NCBI GenBank assembly: GCA_028622995.1
Contig: JAJQJQ010000020.1
Coordinates: forward strand, 3,162,001-3,226,000
DNA: 64,000 bases
DNA from: Panagrolaimus kolymaensis
Lineage: Eukaryota > Nematoda > Chromadorea > Rhabditida > Panagrolaimidae
Direction of reading: 5' to 3'
Within the stretch, counting starts at the first letter, position 1; the number at the start of each line of letters is the position of its first letter. The translations under genes and the position numbers were made by a program. Under the pieces are notes generated by a model. That model was not told the DNA's origin, ran no database searches, and worked only from the letters and a program-made list of their open reading frames with translations. This document shows, in pieces, positions 24,600 through 37,288 of this stretch.

Positions 24600-26816
24600 A
24601 TGACACAAAATTCTTCTTGGTGCTTTTGGTTAATGGATGATCAATTTGTTAGTAGAAAAGGATATGCTTCAAAGATGAAAGAAAATGATACGGTTAAAAG
24701 TTTTATAGAATTCTCAAAGTAAGTTTTTTTCGTATCCATCGACTTTTTTTCGTTAACTATATTTTTGTGTTTTTTTAGCTTTATCAAATCAAATCCAAGA
24801 TCAACTTGTGCATATTTTCGAAAAGGAAAAACGCCATTTTTTGAAGATAGTCAAAATTCATATGGTCATAATTTATACTATTCAAGCATTAATCACGTGG
24901 ATTCATTAAGTAAAATACAAAAGAAAGGAATTTTAGAACTGCCTTTTGTTAATGGTATTTATCGAACATCCAAGGTAAACATTTTTCAAGTTTGTTAATA
25001 AATTAAACCAAAAGGCAATAAAAGTTTTAGAAAAATTTGATCGATTATAAGTTTCAAAATTGATTTAAAATTATTGTTATATAGCAATTTTTCCAGGGAC
25101 GAAAATAATGCACTGGCATCCTCGTGATTATTGACCGCTACTTTCTTATTACGAAACTTCTCGTAAGTTTTTGTAAAAACTCCTCATTACACCACTTCAA
25201 AAGATTTCATCTAGCCTTTTTATGGGCTTTTTTGCACATTTTTTATGTTCCGTTGTTTCGCATATTGATTAGTCTCTTTGCACTTTTTGTCCTTTTCTTA
25301 TTTTTGTTTATAATATAATCGCTGATTCATTCATAATGGCATTTTTCTTTTTTTCTTTTTTTGGGTCATCCTTTCTCTTTAAACTTTAGATCTTTGTACT
25401 CTTAACATCTTCAAGGGCAGCCAAAAAAAAAAAAACAACAGCAAGAATAACACAAAGGACCAACACAATTTTGTTGCAATGCGAAAAAATCAACAAACGC
25501 AACTTTGTCTCACTTCTAACTGGCCGCCGCAGCTCTTTTTTTCTTCATATTTTGGACTTTTTTTTGGATGTTACATACTCTCTCTCCCTCTCTTCTTTCT
25601 CTGTTGATGAAGACAGCTTTTTTTTGCAGTTGAACACAAACGAAAAGTAAAACGAGAAAGTTGCGAATTAAAGCATTTGCGCGAATTGTGAGCATTTCAA
25701 AATATTTCTTTTTCTGCATTCAACTTTTACTCCATTAAAGTTGCGTCTAAAATACGTTTTGATTTTGCAATTTTAAAGATAATTTTCAAGTAAAAGATCA
25801 AAAAAAGACAGAAAATATGCCGTGAAGCTTGCTTGCAAAAGAAATTCTTCAACTTTTTACACTTTTTTTGTTATCTTGTCGCTTTTTCTATTTACGTATT
25901 CTTTCTCTTCGTTTCGTGCTTTTTATAACCATTAATACAACCTTTTTTTGTTTCAGAAATTAAGTATTTGGACATCCGAACCTGATTGTAATATCATCCA
26001 AGAGAAATTGAAAGCTCGTCCTCAGGACTTTATTTCGTTTAAAATGTTATCAACTCAAAAACAATGGCATGTTGGTTTTATTGATGGATGGGATTTCCGA
26101 ACGTTTAAAGAATGCATTTCGTCCATTTCTGAAGATAAAATAATTCATCAATTTACAAGAAATTCTGATCTTAATGTTCGTAATACTGGTAGCGTCATAG
26201 TGCTGATCCCAGATAACCTATCACCAAGTTCACGATATCGAAACCATATTGATAATCGCTTTGTCTATTGTCGAGTAAGTTTTGTTCTTTTGTTGTGTTT
26301 TTTTTTTTGTTGTTGATCATAGCATTCATGAGTTCACTGTTTAAAAGAATCATGCTTTTCGAAAACTACTTACATTTTTATAGGCAGAAATGGACTTGGA
26401 AGAAGCTGAAAAGATTCAATTTCGTTATGTTCTTTCATTATTATTAACAATCAATCCAAACACACCTCATCTCAATTTAGCCTTTTTCTCTTATGATAAT
26501 GATATCCTTGAAGTAAGTTTGCCTTTTCCATAGCCTTGCTTTTATGTAACAACCTCTTTTTTAGCTTGGTGTTTATCTTAGTGGTGATCCAACTATCGAA
26601 CTTCCTATTGATCGTAAAGATCGTATAACCTATCGATGGCCTGAAGATTATGCCGGATCAGTTGGAAGAAAATTAAAAGAAATAATTTTATCTCAATTTC
26701 CTATAAATAAAGAAGTTAAAGTCACCATAACCAATGCCATTCCATCAGATGCAAAACATCCCACAAATCAATCGTATGAATGGGAAAGATCTAAAAGAAT
26801 TTTCTTGTCGCTCTAA
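24600..26816 (+). CDS. Divergent eIF4E-like protein with extra C-terminal region
   Basis: Five exons: 24600-24718, 24779-24974, 25957-26274, 26384-26512 and 26565-26816, giving 337 residues. Residues about 7-105 align with the core of eIF4E: WCFWL fits the WALWF strand, then exactly the family spacing to DTVKSF, then YFRKGKTPFFEDSQN fits the SLFKDGI-PMWEDE strand/loop, and KLSIWTSE fits KIAIWTTE. The helix before the last strand is shortened. The three diagnostic tryptophans are changed (cap-stacking W56 to Arg, W102 to Phe; eIF4G-contact W73 to Ile), while the adjacent Glu (E103) is kept. About 210 further residues have no family match I recognise. Intron 2 is 982 bp. Cap binding is therefore doubtful; a decoy or non-cap role is only inference. 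A chance resemblance is the alternative, but the gapless spacing argues against it. Confidence 0.6.
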
Positions 26817-29275
26817 TACTTTTTGAAGATATTAACTGTGTTGTAAAATAATGGTTTTTATGTAATGTATTTTTGTGATTTTTTTTATTGTTATTGTTTG
26901 TCTTTTTTTTAACCTAATATGTATTTGTATTGCATGAAAAACTTTTTTGCAATGAGTTATATTTCTGTATTTTCTGTAAAATTGTTAAAGTAATAAAAAA
27001 TGTTATGTAACGACCTTGGCTGCTTGATAATGGAGTTTAAAGCTTACTCTAAATACACATAGAGGATACTGATAAATGAAAGTGTAAGGTGCTTATTCTG
27101 TAGCACATTTGTGGACATATGGTTGTTCACGTGCAAAGTTCTGAAATCATGACTCGGACTTCTTTCATGAGTTGTTACTCTAAGCTCAAACAGAGAAAAC
27201 CGAGAACAAAACTTGTCTTTGATTTTGGTCATTAAAACCATGATGTTCGGAAATGATTTACAGAGATCCACAACATTGATTGAATTGAAAGTGAATTGGT
27301 ACTTTGAGTTTTATCTTGATTAAAATCAATGCAGGTGTCAGTCAGTCAGTCAATCAATGAAAATAAAAGCCTAAAGTTAAAAAGCTTGTTTGTTCAAACT
27401 CATTTCAAAAAAGCTACCTATCACCAAAAAAATGTTACAACTTAATCTTCTTCTCATTCATCATCACCACTTTCTATCTTATCAATGCACTTCCTTTTCT
27501 TTTTTTTAACCTCAATGCACCGTTGTTCGACCGACAAACAACTCATTTGCACTTAGTTTTGGTTGTCTCACACGTGATAAGCTTATGTACTTTTTCTTTT
27601 GAGGTAGTTGTTGTTGTTTAAAATTAAAAAAATCGAACCTATCAATTCTTTTTTCTTTCTTCTTCTCTACCACCAAATAAATAGCTTGCTTTTTTAATGC
27701 TCTGCTTTTTTTTGCTCATTTTTTTCATCATCGATTTATATGTGTGTGTTTTTTTCTTCGTGATTACATTTATTTGGATTATGCTTTTTTGGGACGTAAT
27801 TTAAAGCAGTGATCCCTAATCATTGCTCGGGAATATACCAGATTATAATAATTGGGAGTAAGATGCATTATTTTTGCGACGATGATTATGGGTTAAAGTT
27901 TTTCAAAGAAAAAATGTTTTGATATTCACCATTTTTTTTTGTTCATCGAATTCCTCCTTAAAAAAGCTTATTAAAAAAGGCCATTTTGGAACTTTTTTTT
28001 CACCATCATTAACCTAACAAAAGTGATAATGCCTAAATCATATTAATACAGCTTCCTATAATCTCATAATCTTGACAGCTATTATTTTACATCTTTTTTG
28101 AAGTAGTTATAAGCCAGCCTCTTGTCTTTCTTTCAAAACATACTTCTTCGCTGTGATTTCATTGGTTTCTGTCTGTCAGATATCTACAAAAAAACAACTT
28201 TTTTTATTACACTTTTTTTTTGATTGGCATGTTTATCAATGAAAAAAAGCTCTCATTGTTATTGAACAAAGAATATTATTATTCATTAGAACGTTGAAAA
28301 ATGGAAAAGTGATTTCTATAAGTTTGGGTTGATTGTTTGCTTATTTGTTACTTTCTTCATACATACAAATGAGGATAATCTAATTAATTGATTAAAAGTT
28401 CGCTTCTTTGTTAGATAAAAGTTCAAAGTTGAGTTTCAATTTCAAGTATGCGAACAAAAAATAAGGTCAAACGTCAAAATTTAGGAAAAACTAAAATGCG
28501 AGTGAAAAAGCCATTTTTTGAAGCATAAAAAACTTTTTTTCAAACGTTTGAAAGAAAAACTTTTATTTTTCTTATAAAGTTTTCCATCCTCTTCTCATTC
28601 ACTGCTTTCATTAATGTTCAAAACCTCGCGGCTCAAAAACGTCTTATCAAATTTTATTTTTCAATTCTCTCACTTATTTTTTGTTTTTCTTAAATTTTTT
28701 TATTACTCAAATAAATAATTAATATTTTCCTTGAAGTAAATTTGCTTTCTTGATAAAAAAAAAAAGTTAGTAAAAGTAATCCCAGCTAGTATATAATAAT
28801 ATCCTATGGCTGCTAGAGCTATAGCTTGCAACTTTTAACACCAACCAAATTGACCATTCTTATTTTTCTTTATTCTCGTGAACAAATGAGAGCGAGCAAG
28901 CTTTGCGAAAAAAACAAAAAACGAGTGTGCATTGGTTCCTTTTTGCTACTTTTTTCTTTGATCGACTTGACTCTCTCCATTTTTTGTTGTTGTTTGTTGC
29001 TGCTGCTTTTTTTTTTTGTTCAACAACCTTCAATTTTTTCAACCAACTTTTTTTATTATTCGTCTTATTTCTTTCCTCGTGTTATTTTTGTTGTTGCTGC
29101 ACTTATGTTATTAGGTTTCAATTAATTGGAAGGTATTAAATATTGATCAGCCATCCCCTTCTATTTTTTTTCCTTCTTCTTATTTCAATCAATCTTTTTA
29201 TTTGACTGTCTCCTTATTTTCGTTTTTATTGTAAATGGTTCGATTATTTTGTTGATAATATTCAATATTCTGATA
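26817..29275. other. Intergenic region
   Basis: 3' flank of the eIF4E-like gene (AATAAA-like at about 26993) and upstream DNA of the first acyltransferase. It includes a short CAGT tandem at about 27339-27360 and T-rich tracts. Frames at 27044-27271 (minus) and 28826-29139 (plus) look like composition artefacts. Confidence 0.45.
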
Positions 29276-31694
29276 ATGATAGATCAAATGGCTTCAGATT
29301 CAAATGAAATGTTAACATTATTGGGAATAATTTATATATATTTACTTCTGTTTGTTGTATTGTTGGTTGTTATCTTATCAGTTTCTGGAAGAACAACTGG
29401 AATTAGAGAAAAAGCTGCTGATTTTTTGCTTCTTGCTTTTGAGGTTGGTTTAGTTTTTATTATTCTTAAGCTATGGGATTATGATAACAACGGATTGAAA
29501 CAAAGATTAAAACTAACTACCTTTATCTTTTAGTGGGCTGCTAACCAAGCCATCAATGAAACAGACGAATCATCAAGTGAAGAAGAAGACGAAGATGAAT
29601 ATCCACCTCCAGCAACTGATGATGATCGAATGTCACAATGTTCAAATTCTTCAAGCAATCTTGGAAGTATAAGGAAACGTCGTCGACGAGCAAGTGGTGA
29701 TCAACGTGAGTTTCTTTTACATGATTAACCGAAATATATAAATCCATGTTTTAGCGCTAATTGCTCGACAATGGTCAGAATCAATAGAAAATAAACTTTC
29801 ATCTCAAACTGAATTGGATCAACTTCCACAACGGGACTCAACTGTGAAAGTTATCGTTAATGATACTCTTGAATTTGTTACTGCCGGTGTTGAATCAATC
29901 ATCGAAGATCGTGTGACCAATAGATTTACAGCTGCTCAACTAGCGTCATGGAACTTTTTAACAAGAAATAAATCAGCTTATTTAGCAGTAAGGTAAGCTC
30001 TTTAACAGCGCTTTTATTCATTATGTTACTTGCTGGTTATACTTAGCAAAGTCTTAGGTACATTAAAATTTCTTTTTCTTCGCCAGGTGATAAATTTTCC
30101 ATTAGACATGCTTTGTTTTTTAAATTTCAATAACTGTTTATATTTTTTTTAGCTGGAAGTTGAATCTTTTATGGCTGCTTGGCGTGATCTTTCGATATGT
30201 TGTATTGTTTCCTGTTCGCTTAACACTTTTCTGTATCTCAATGTCTTTAATGTTTATGTCAACATCTGTTATTGGTTTAATTCCAAATCCAAGGTAAGAG
30301 TTATTTGATAATGGTTATCTTCATCGACACAAACCTTATTACTTTATATAGGAGGTTTTGCTACTGTTACATTACTTTATTTTACCACTTTAAAATTTGA
30401 AGAACTTCTAGGCTTCGTAAATATCTCAATCGTATTGCAATGCTTATGTGTTTCCGGATGTTCTCTCGAGCCTTTTCGTCAATTATTCGCTATCATGATC
30501 AAGAAAATAAAGCAACCGGTGGTGGTATCTGTGTCGCGAATCATACATCTCCCATCGATGTTATGATCTTAAGCTGTGATAATGTTTATGCAATGATTGG
30601 ACAGCGACAAGGTGGAATGTTAGGTCTTCTTCAAATGACTTTAAGCAGAGCTGAACACCATATTTGGTTTGAAAGAAGCGAAGCGAAGGATCGAAAGCAA
30701 GTGTCTAAAGCGTAAGTCTACCTTTATCATCAAATCCAACCTAAAATAGCAACTTAATATTATAAATCGTCTTACTTTTTTACGTTCATATGCACATTTT
30801 CAAAGAATCTAATAATTGCTAACTTTTTAGGCTTCAAGACCATGTCAATGATCCAACCAAACTTCCAATTCTCATTTTTCCAGAAGGTACTTGCATAAAC
30901 AATACTTCCGTCATGTTATTCAAGAAAGGATCATTTGAAATTGCTTCGACTATTTATCCTATTGCATTGAAATATGATAATCGACTCGGTGATGCATTTT
31001 GGAATAGTCATGATACCGGATATATGACATATCTCTTATCAATGATGACCTCGTGGGCTCTCATATGTGATGTCTGGTATTTACCACCAATGAATCGAGA
31101 AGAAAATGAAACCGCGATTGAATTTGCAAGAAGAGTTAAAAAAGAAATAGCTAAACGTGGCGGCCTTATCGATCTTGAATGGGATGGAAATCTCAAACGT
31201 TCTGCAGTTCCTGATAAAATGAAAGAAGAGCAAAAGAGCATGTTTTTCAATTATTTAGCTCGTACAACTTCCATTTGCTCTTGTAAACCTGTTGATCCAA
31301 TAAAGCTTGCAAAAATGATGGAAAAGGTAAAGATTTTTTGGTTTCGTAGTTAATCTTCAAACTTTACGCTATTGTTTGTTTATCAACTTTTTAAAGTATT
31401 TTCTTTGATTTAAAATAAAACTTCTTGCTTCTTGTTGTTGTAGCGTATTTTTCTAACTAACTTTTCCATTTTCAGCGCCTTCCTGAAGTCTTTGATGAAG
31501 AAAACGAAGACAAACATCATCATCACGACCATGAGCAAGATCATCAACACCGAAGTGGCTCTGAATCATCCAACATTTCATTAGGTTCTGATATTGAAGA
31601 AAAGCTAAAGAATGGTACTCAACCAATGCGGCAAAGAAGACGAATTCCAAAAAATAAAATTCAGCAGCCATTGCAAAGTAAAGAAAACCTTTAA
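29276..31694 (+). CDS. Glycerol-3-phosphate acyltransferase, GPAT3/4 type (copy 1)
   Basis: Seven exons: 29276-29443, 29534-29705, 29755-29992, 30153-30293, 30412-30711, 30831-31326 and 31476-31694, giving 577 residues. The order is: N-terminal membrane segment (about 13-38), an acidic/basic spacer (SSSEEEDEDEYPPP, KRRRR), a further hydrophobic pair (WKLNLLWLLGVIFRYVVLFP...), then the PlsC/AGPAT domain with motif I NHTSPID (HX4D) and motif III FPEGTCINN. The tail is rich in His/Asp (HHHHDHEQDHQH). GPAT3/4 enzymes acylate glycerol-3-phosphate in the ER, the entry step to phospholipid and triacylglycerol synthesis. I chose ATG 29276 because the Met upstream is followed at once by a stop. The copy directly downstream is its tandem paralogue. 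Confidence 0.92.
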
Positions 31695-32610
31695 AAGTTC
31701 AAACTTTGTTATTTTTGTAGTTTCTAAAAAAATGGGTATACTGTAAGCCAGTGTCTTTGTATTTTATAAATTTTGTTAATTGATTTATATCTTTGTAAAA
31801 AAATAAATGGAATTTTACTAACAGTTTATTGAATGCATTCTAATAACCACTAAAAAGCCACTATTTGTTATTTATGTTTAAAGGTTTTGAACTTTTATGA
31901 ATCACAAAGTTTTCAAAATTGTGATTCAAAAAATAAACAACATTGATGAAAGTGAGCTGATATGAAGAAATGGAATTACATAAAAGAGACGTAGATTTTT
32001 ATGCTGAAGCTAAAGCTTATGTTTGAGTATCATTCATTTCATTCTCTAATTTTCCAACTATCAACTTGTATGTTTCCCTTCCAAATATTGGTGTTTTGAT
32101 ACAGCGATTTGATTGAAACTCGCGTTGGATTGTCTCTTCCCATATTTTAACCAATAATAAATCGATTCTAATGTCATATCAGAGTAATCCTAATAAATGT
32201 ATGCACCCCAATTTTTTCCGTTAGCTGCTAACCTATCTTTTTTTACTCAAAAGTTTTTTCTAAATCGTTTGAAAAGTGTATCGTTTCTTTACTAATAAGG
32301 ACCAGATAGCTAAAAAATTATTTTACATTAGTAAACCATTTGAAAGGCTAAAGTTTCGATTAATTTATTACCAGTATTAATCACCAAATGGGATTTAAAT
32401 TTCTTCTTTTACTTCTTTCAAACAAAAAATTTTGATTGAGTGATAAAAATTTTTGCATTGTTACAGTGCAAATTGGCAAAATGAGTCTCTTATAACATTT
32501 ACATCATTGCTTTCAAACATTCCCTAATTTTGCATTCATTTCTTTTTTCACTTTGTACTCTTTTTTGTATTGTTATTGTTCTCTTGCTGCTCTTTAATGT
32601 GTTCTATGAA
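31695..32610. other. Spacer between tandem acyltransferase genes
   Basis: 3' UTR of copy 1 (AATAAA at about 31802) followed by about 800 bp of AT-rich DNA serving as the presumed promoter of copy 2. No other gene seen. Confidence 0.5.
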
Positions 32611-34465
32611 ATGTTAACATTATTGGGAATAATTTATATATATTTACTTCTGTTTGTTGTATTGTTAGTTATTATCTTATCAATTACTGGAGGAACAACT
32701 GGAATTAGAGAAAAATCAGCTGATTTTTTGCTTCTTGCTTTTGAGGTTGGTTTACCTTTTCTTATGCTGTAGGATTATGATGAGTATAACTATAACTATC
32801 TTTATTTTTTAGTGCGCAGCTAATCAAGCCATCGATGAAGCAGACGAATCATCAAGTGAAGATGAAAACGACGAAGATGAATATCCACCTCCAGCAACTG
32901 ATGATGATCGAATGTCACAATGTTCAAATTCTTCAAGCAATTTTGGAAGTATAAGAAAACGTCGTCGACGAGCAAGTGGTGATCAACAGCGTAAGTTATT
33001 TTTACTACCTTAGATATATAAAATCCTTGTTTTTGTTATAGCGCTTATTGCTCGACAATGGTCAGAATCGATAGAAAATAAACTTTCATCTCAAACTGAA
33101 TTGGATCAACTTCCACAACGGGACTCAACTGTGAAAGTTATCGTTAATGATACTCTTGAATTTGTTACTGCCGGTGTTGAATCAATCATCGAAGATCGTG
33201 TGACCAATAGATTTACAGCTGCTCAACTAGCGTCATGGAACTTTTTAACAAGAAATAAATCAGCTTATTTAGCAGTTAGGTAAGTTCTTTAATAGCGCTT
33301 TTACTCAATTATGTTACTTGCTGGTTAGATTTGGCAAAGTTTTTGATACATAAAAGTAACTTTGCCTTCACCATGCGTCAAATTTACTCATTAGACATGC
33401 TTTATTTTGGTTGCTATTATTTGAATTTTACTAACTGTTATCTTTTTTTTCAGCTGGAAATTGAATCTTTTATGGCTGCTTGGTGTGATCTTTCGATATG
33501 TTGTATTGTTTCCTATTCGCTTAACACTTTTCTGTATTTCGTTATTATTAATGTTTTTGGCAACATCCGTTATTGGTTTAATCCCAAATCCAAGGTAAGG
33601 AGCTACTCTGTTATAACTTTTTAAAATATACAGAACTTCTAGGCTTCGTAAATCTTTCAATCGTATTGTATTGCTGACGTGTTTCCGTATCTTCTCTACA
33701 GCTTTTACTTCAATTATTCGGTATCATAATCAAGAAAATAAAGCAACTGGTGGCGGAATTTGTGTTGCCAACCATACTTCTCCAATTGATGTTATGATCT
33801 TAAGCTGTGATAATGTTTATGCAATGATTGGACAGCGACAAGGTGGAATGTTAGGTCTTCTTCAAAAAACTTTAAGCCTTGCTGAACATCATATTTGGTT
33901 TGAAAGAAGTGAAGTGAAAGGTCGAAGACAAGTTTCTAAAGCGTAGGTTTCATTTTTTAAATTTAGGATTGGATTCAACTAACGTTTTTATTTTAGGCTT
34001 CAAGATCACGTCAACGATCCTGACAAACTTCCAATTCTCATTTTTCCAGAAGGTACTTGCATAAACAATACTTCCGTCATGTTATTCAAGAAAGGATCAT
34101 TTGAAATTGCTTCGACTATTTATCCTATTGCATTGAAATATGATAATCGACTCGGTGATGCATTTTGGAATAGTCATGATACCGGATATATGACATATCT
34201 TTTATCTATGGTGACCTCGTGGGCTCTCATATGTGATGTATGGTATTTACCGCCAATGAATCGAGAAGAAAATGAAACCGCAATCCATTTTGCAAGAAGA
34301 GTTAAACGTGAAATTGCTAAACGTGGTGGTTTAATTGATCTTGAATGGGATGGCAATCTTAAACGTTCAAAAGTACCTGATAAAATGAAAGAAGAACATA
34401 AACGCATGTTTTACAATTACTTGACTCGAACAACTTCAATTTCTTCTTGTAAACCACCAAATTAG
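32611..34465 (+). CDS. Glycerol-3-phosphate acyltransferase, GPAT3/4 type (copy 2)
   Basis: Six exons: 32611-32745, 32813-32990, 33042-33279, 33454-33594, 33643-33942 and 33997-34465, giving 486 residues. Exon order, phases and the motifs NHTSPID and FPEGTCINN are as in copy 1. Differences: it begins at the Met equal to residue 12 of copy 1, and it stops inside exon 6 (SISSCKPPN), so the whole His/Asp-rich last exon is missing. Identity to copy 1 is uneven: the 238-bp exon 3 differs at only about three bases, whereas exon 5 differs at many. The catalytic motifs are intact, so it is probably active rather than a pseudogene. Confidence 0.9.
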
Positions 34466-35246
34466 TCTTTGTCTTTTAACTAATAAATAATATTAATGTG
34501 ATAATAAATTTCTTTTTTGTTTGTTTTTTCCTTTACATTGTCATAATATTAAAAGTTTGGAAAGAAAATACGTAGAAGTTAAAATAACAAATATCTTTTA
34601 GATGCTTTAGAGAAGAAACACGCATCTTTTTTTATAATCCTTATTCATGAATGTTTTCTAAAATAATTAACATGTTTTAACAGCTTCATTCAAAACTTTT
34701 TTTTATTTATGCGATTTGCCTAAAAAAACTAAAATGGTTAACATCAAAGTTTACAGCTTTATTTTTCTGTCATTCAGTTACTTTAATCTCCTTATGTTAT
34801 TTCATTATACTATGTAATCAAAGCAAATAATATCCAACGCTAGCTAAATTGAATGAATGTGTTTATGATATTAAATTTCTGAGCCTTAGTTTTCCGAGTG
34901 TTTCCTTTAAGTGTCTTAGCCTTAGTCTCAACATCAGTGACGATTTCACTTTCAAAATTTTCGATTAATTTGTGACGACGTATTATGAACTCCGATAAAA
35001 CAAGCTCGTTTAAGAGTTTTTTTGTTGGTAATTCTCGGACTTTCTATCACCAAGTTAAAATTAAAATCCTTCAAAAATGATTTATAAACAATTTTATGAA
35101 AAATATATTAAACAACAAAAACATAATAAACATCAAAAACAAATGAAATCCAAAAATTCATAACAACATTACTTGAAGTTTAAAAAATATTCAAAACAAG
35201 CAGTAATTAGAACAAAATACTAAAAGAAATGATAGCAGATGCGTTT
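34466..35246. other. Intergenic region between convergent genes
   Basis: 3' flanks of acyltransferase copy 2 and the zinc-finger gene. No gene seen. Confidence 0.5.
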
Positions 35247-37288
35247 CTATAAATCAGTTGTTTCAGGTTCATTTGATGAGGTTCGCATTCGCTTGGTTGG
35301 AACACTTTCATTTTCTTCGTTAGATACACGTTTAGTTGAAGTTATTTCTTTATTGTTTTCACGAGAACCAGCATCCATTTCAATATTTGGTTTACGAATA
35401 ACAGGAGTCACTATACGAGTAAACATTCTTGGACCATTTTCAGTTGCATTTAAACGAGGCAGAATTATTCTTGGACCATGAGGAGTCAAAAAATGTCTAC
35501 CGATATGTTGAGGTAAATGAGCGTTGTTTGGCCTTAGAATAGTTAGTGGTGGAAAAACATGCGGTCGATTGAGAAGTTTTGGACCATTTGAACGAGGTAT
35601 AATAATTCTAGGACCATGTGGATTCAAAAAACGTACACCACCAGCAACTTGATGAAAATCAACTATGTTGAGTCTTGGAGGAGGTTGAGGAAAACCAACA
35701 AAAGGTGATTGAATTCTTGGATGAAGAGAAGCGATATCATTAATATTCTGTTCAGCTCGAAGTTTTGTTGGATCATAAAATGCTCTTGAATTTGATGTTG
35801 GACCTTGAATAAAATTATGTTGTTCATTTGTAACATCGTTAAGGATAAAAGGATAGTGAAGACGAGGAGGACCATTTCTTTTTTGTAAACTTGGAGCTTT
35901 AACATTAATTTGTTTTTCTTTCATTTCAAAAGTTAGTTTTCGAGCTGCATCTCCTGCATCAATGTGATTAACAGGGTTTGAAAAGAATCCAAAATTCTTT
36001 GCCAAACTTTGAAATGAAGGCATTACAGCATGAGGATTGACAAAAAAGCAACGTTTTCTTCCATATTTCTGAGGAATTAAAATTCCATGGTTGCGTAGGT
36101 CATCCTAAAAATTACATATTTGTTTTGTGAAAACCAAAAAGAAAATCCAAACCTTTGCACAATTATCGATGTGTTGATTAATACTATTATGATCTTCATA
36201 AACATTCGTTATTTCACATAAGCATCGATATCGCATTTCACAAACATGAGGTAAAAATGGAGAAAGTGATGGAAATCCCAAAAAACATGTAGTACAAACA
36301 TATCGATTCATAAGTCGGCCATGGTGGATTCGTCGATGTTCATTAGCAGTATGATTTTTCAATTCAGTATCACAAATAAAACATCGAGAAACGTTTGGAC
36401 AAAAATAAAGAAGATGTTGAAGAAGTTCAGAATCACTTTTTCCTTTTACAATTTCACCACAGAAGATACAAGTTGCTCCAATGCTTTCCTAAAAACAAAA
36501 AGTTAAGTAAGTTATTGTTTTTCAGCGTATCATAAAATATCAAGATCTAAGATTTATCAGTCTTCTAATGTGGTGACCAAAGCTTTTGAAATTCATCGCA
36601 ACTCATATTAACTAACTAAAATTTTACCTTGATAAAATGACTGCTAACATGTTGAGAATATTCTTCCATAGAAAAAGGTTTTTCAGGTTTATCACACAAT
36701 GAGCATGAAGTTATATCTTCAACATGAGTTCCCAAATGCTTTTCCAATTCAATCATAATCGGGAAACGTCGAGAACAAAGATGACATTCAAAAACCATTT
36801 TCGGATCTATTTGTAATGGATGAATATCAGTCTCCTTTAATTGAAGTTGAGGTCCACGAAGTTCAGGAAGAAATTGATGTAACTTGTTTATCATTGGAAA
36901 AGTAGCATCAGCCACAGGAATACGTAAGACATTTGAATTTCGATTCTTTGGTACGAGTACGATAGGAAGAGCAGCGGCCGATAATGAAGATCTATTAGCA
37001 CTACCGAACAATGCTGCGTCGCCTTGAGTTGTCTTATTAGATTTTGGTGTGATAGAAGATCCATTAATTCCATTTTTGGTAGAACTTTTCTTAGTGCCAT
37101 TCAAATTTGAAAGTTTATTATAAAAAGCATCTTTGGCTGCTCGACGAGGTCGCGATGAAATAGGTTCAGAAGAAACTAAAAATACAAAATCATGAAAAGT
37201 TTTAAGAAAATATGTATGTATAATTTCGCTTACCAGTTAATGGACGAGGTTGCTCCGATTCTTCAGGATTCTTTTTACGTCTTCCCAT
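35247..37288 (-). CDS. C2H2-type zinc-finger protein of unknown family
   Basis: Four exons on the minus strand: 37234-37288, 36628-37175, 36153-36488 and 35247-36104, giving 598 residues. The N-terminus is basic (MGRRKKNPEE...SSRPRRAAK), like a nuclear localisation signal. Cys/His pairs follow: CHLCSRRFPIMIELEKHLGTH (about 128-148), CSLCDKP...YSQHVSSH, CIFCGEIVKG...LLQHLLYFC, CFICDTELKNHTANEHRRIHH, YVCTTCFLGF...PHVC and CLCEITNVYEDHNSINQHIDNC. The last 286 residues form a single exon low in Cys and rich in Pro/Arg/Asn, with a repeated phrase (NPHGPRIIIPRSN, TPHGPRIILPRLN). This suggests a nuclear, nucleic-acid-binding protein. I cannot name the orthologue. An acceptor (ttttttag, minus, about 37338) about 50 bases before ATG fits trans-splicing. 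Confidence 0.82.

Noticed and set aside
27044..27271. 75-codon minus-strand frame with fairly balanced composition
   Set aside because: No domain, splice context or upstream start signal; length within chance expectation.
28826..29139. Plus-strand frames rich in Phe/Cys/Leu upstream of the first acyltransferase
   Set aside because: Composition follows T-rich low-complexity DNA (TTGTTGTTG runs); two overlapping frames look equally protein-like.
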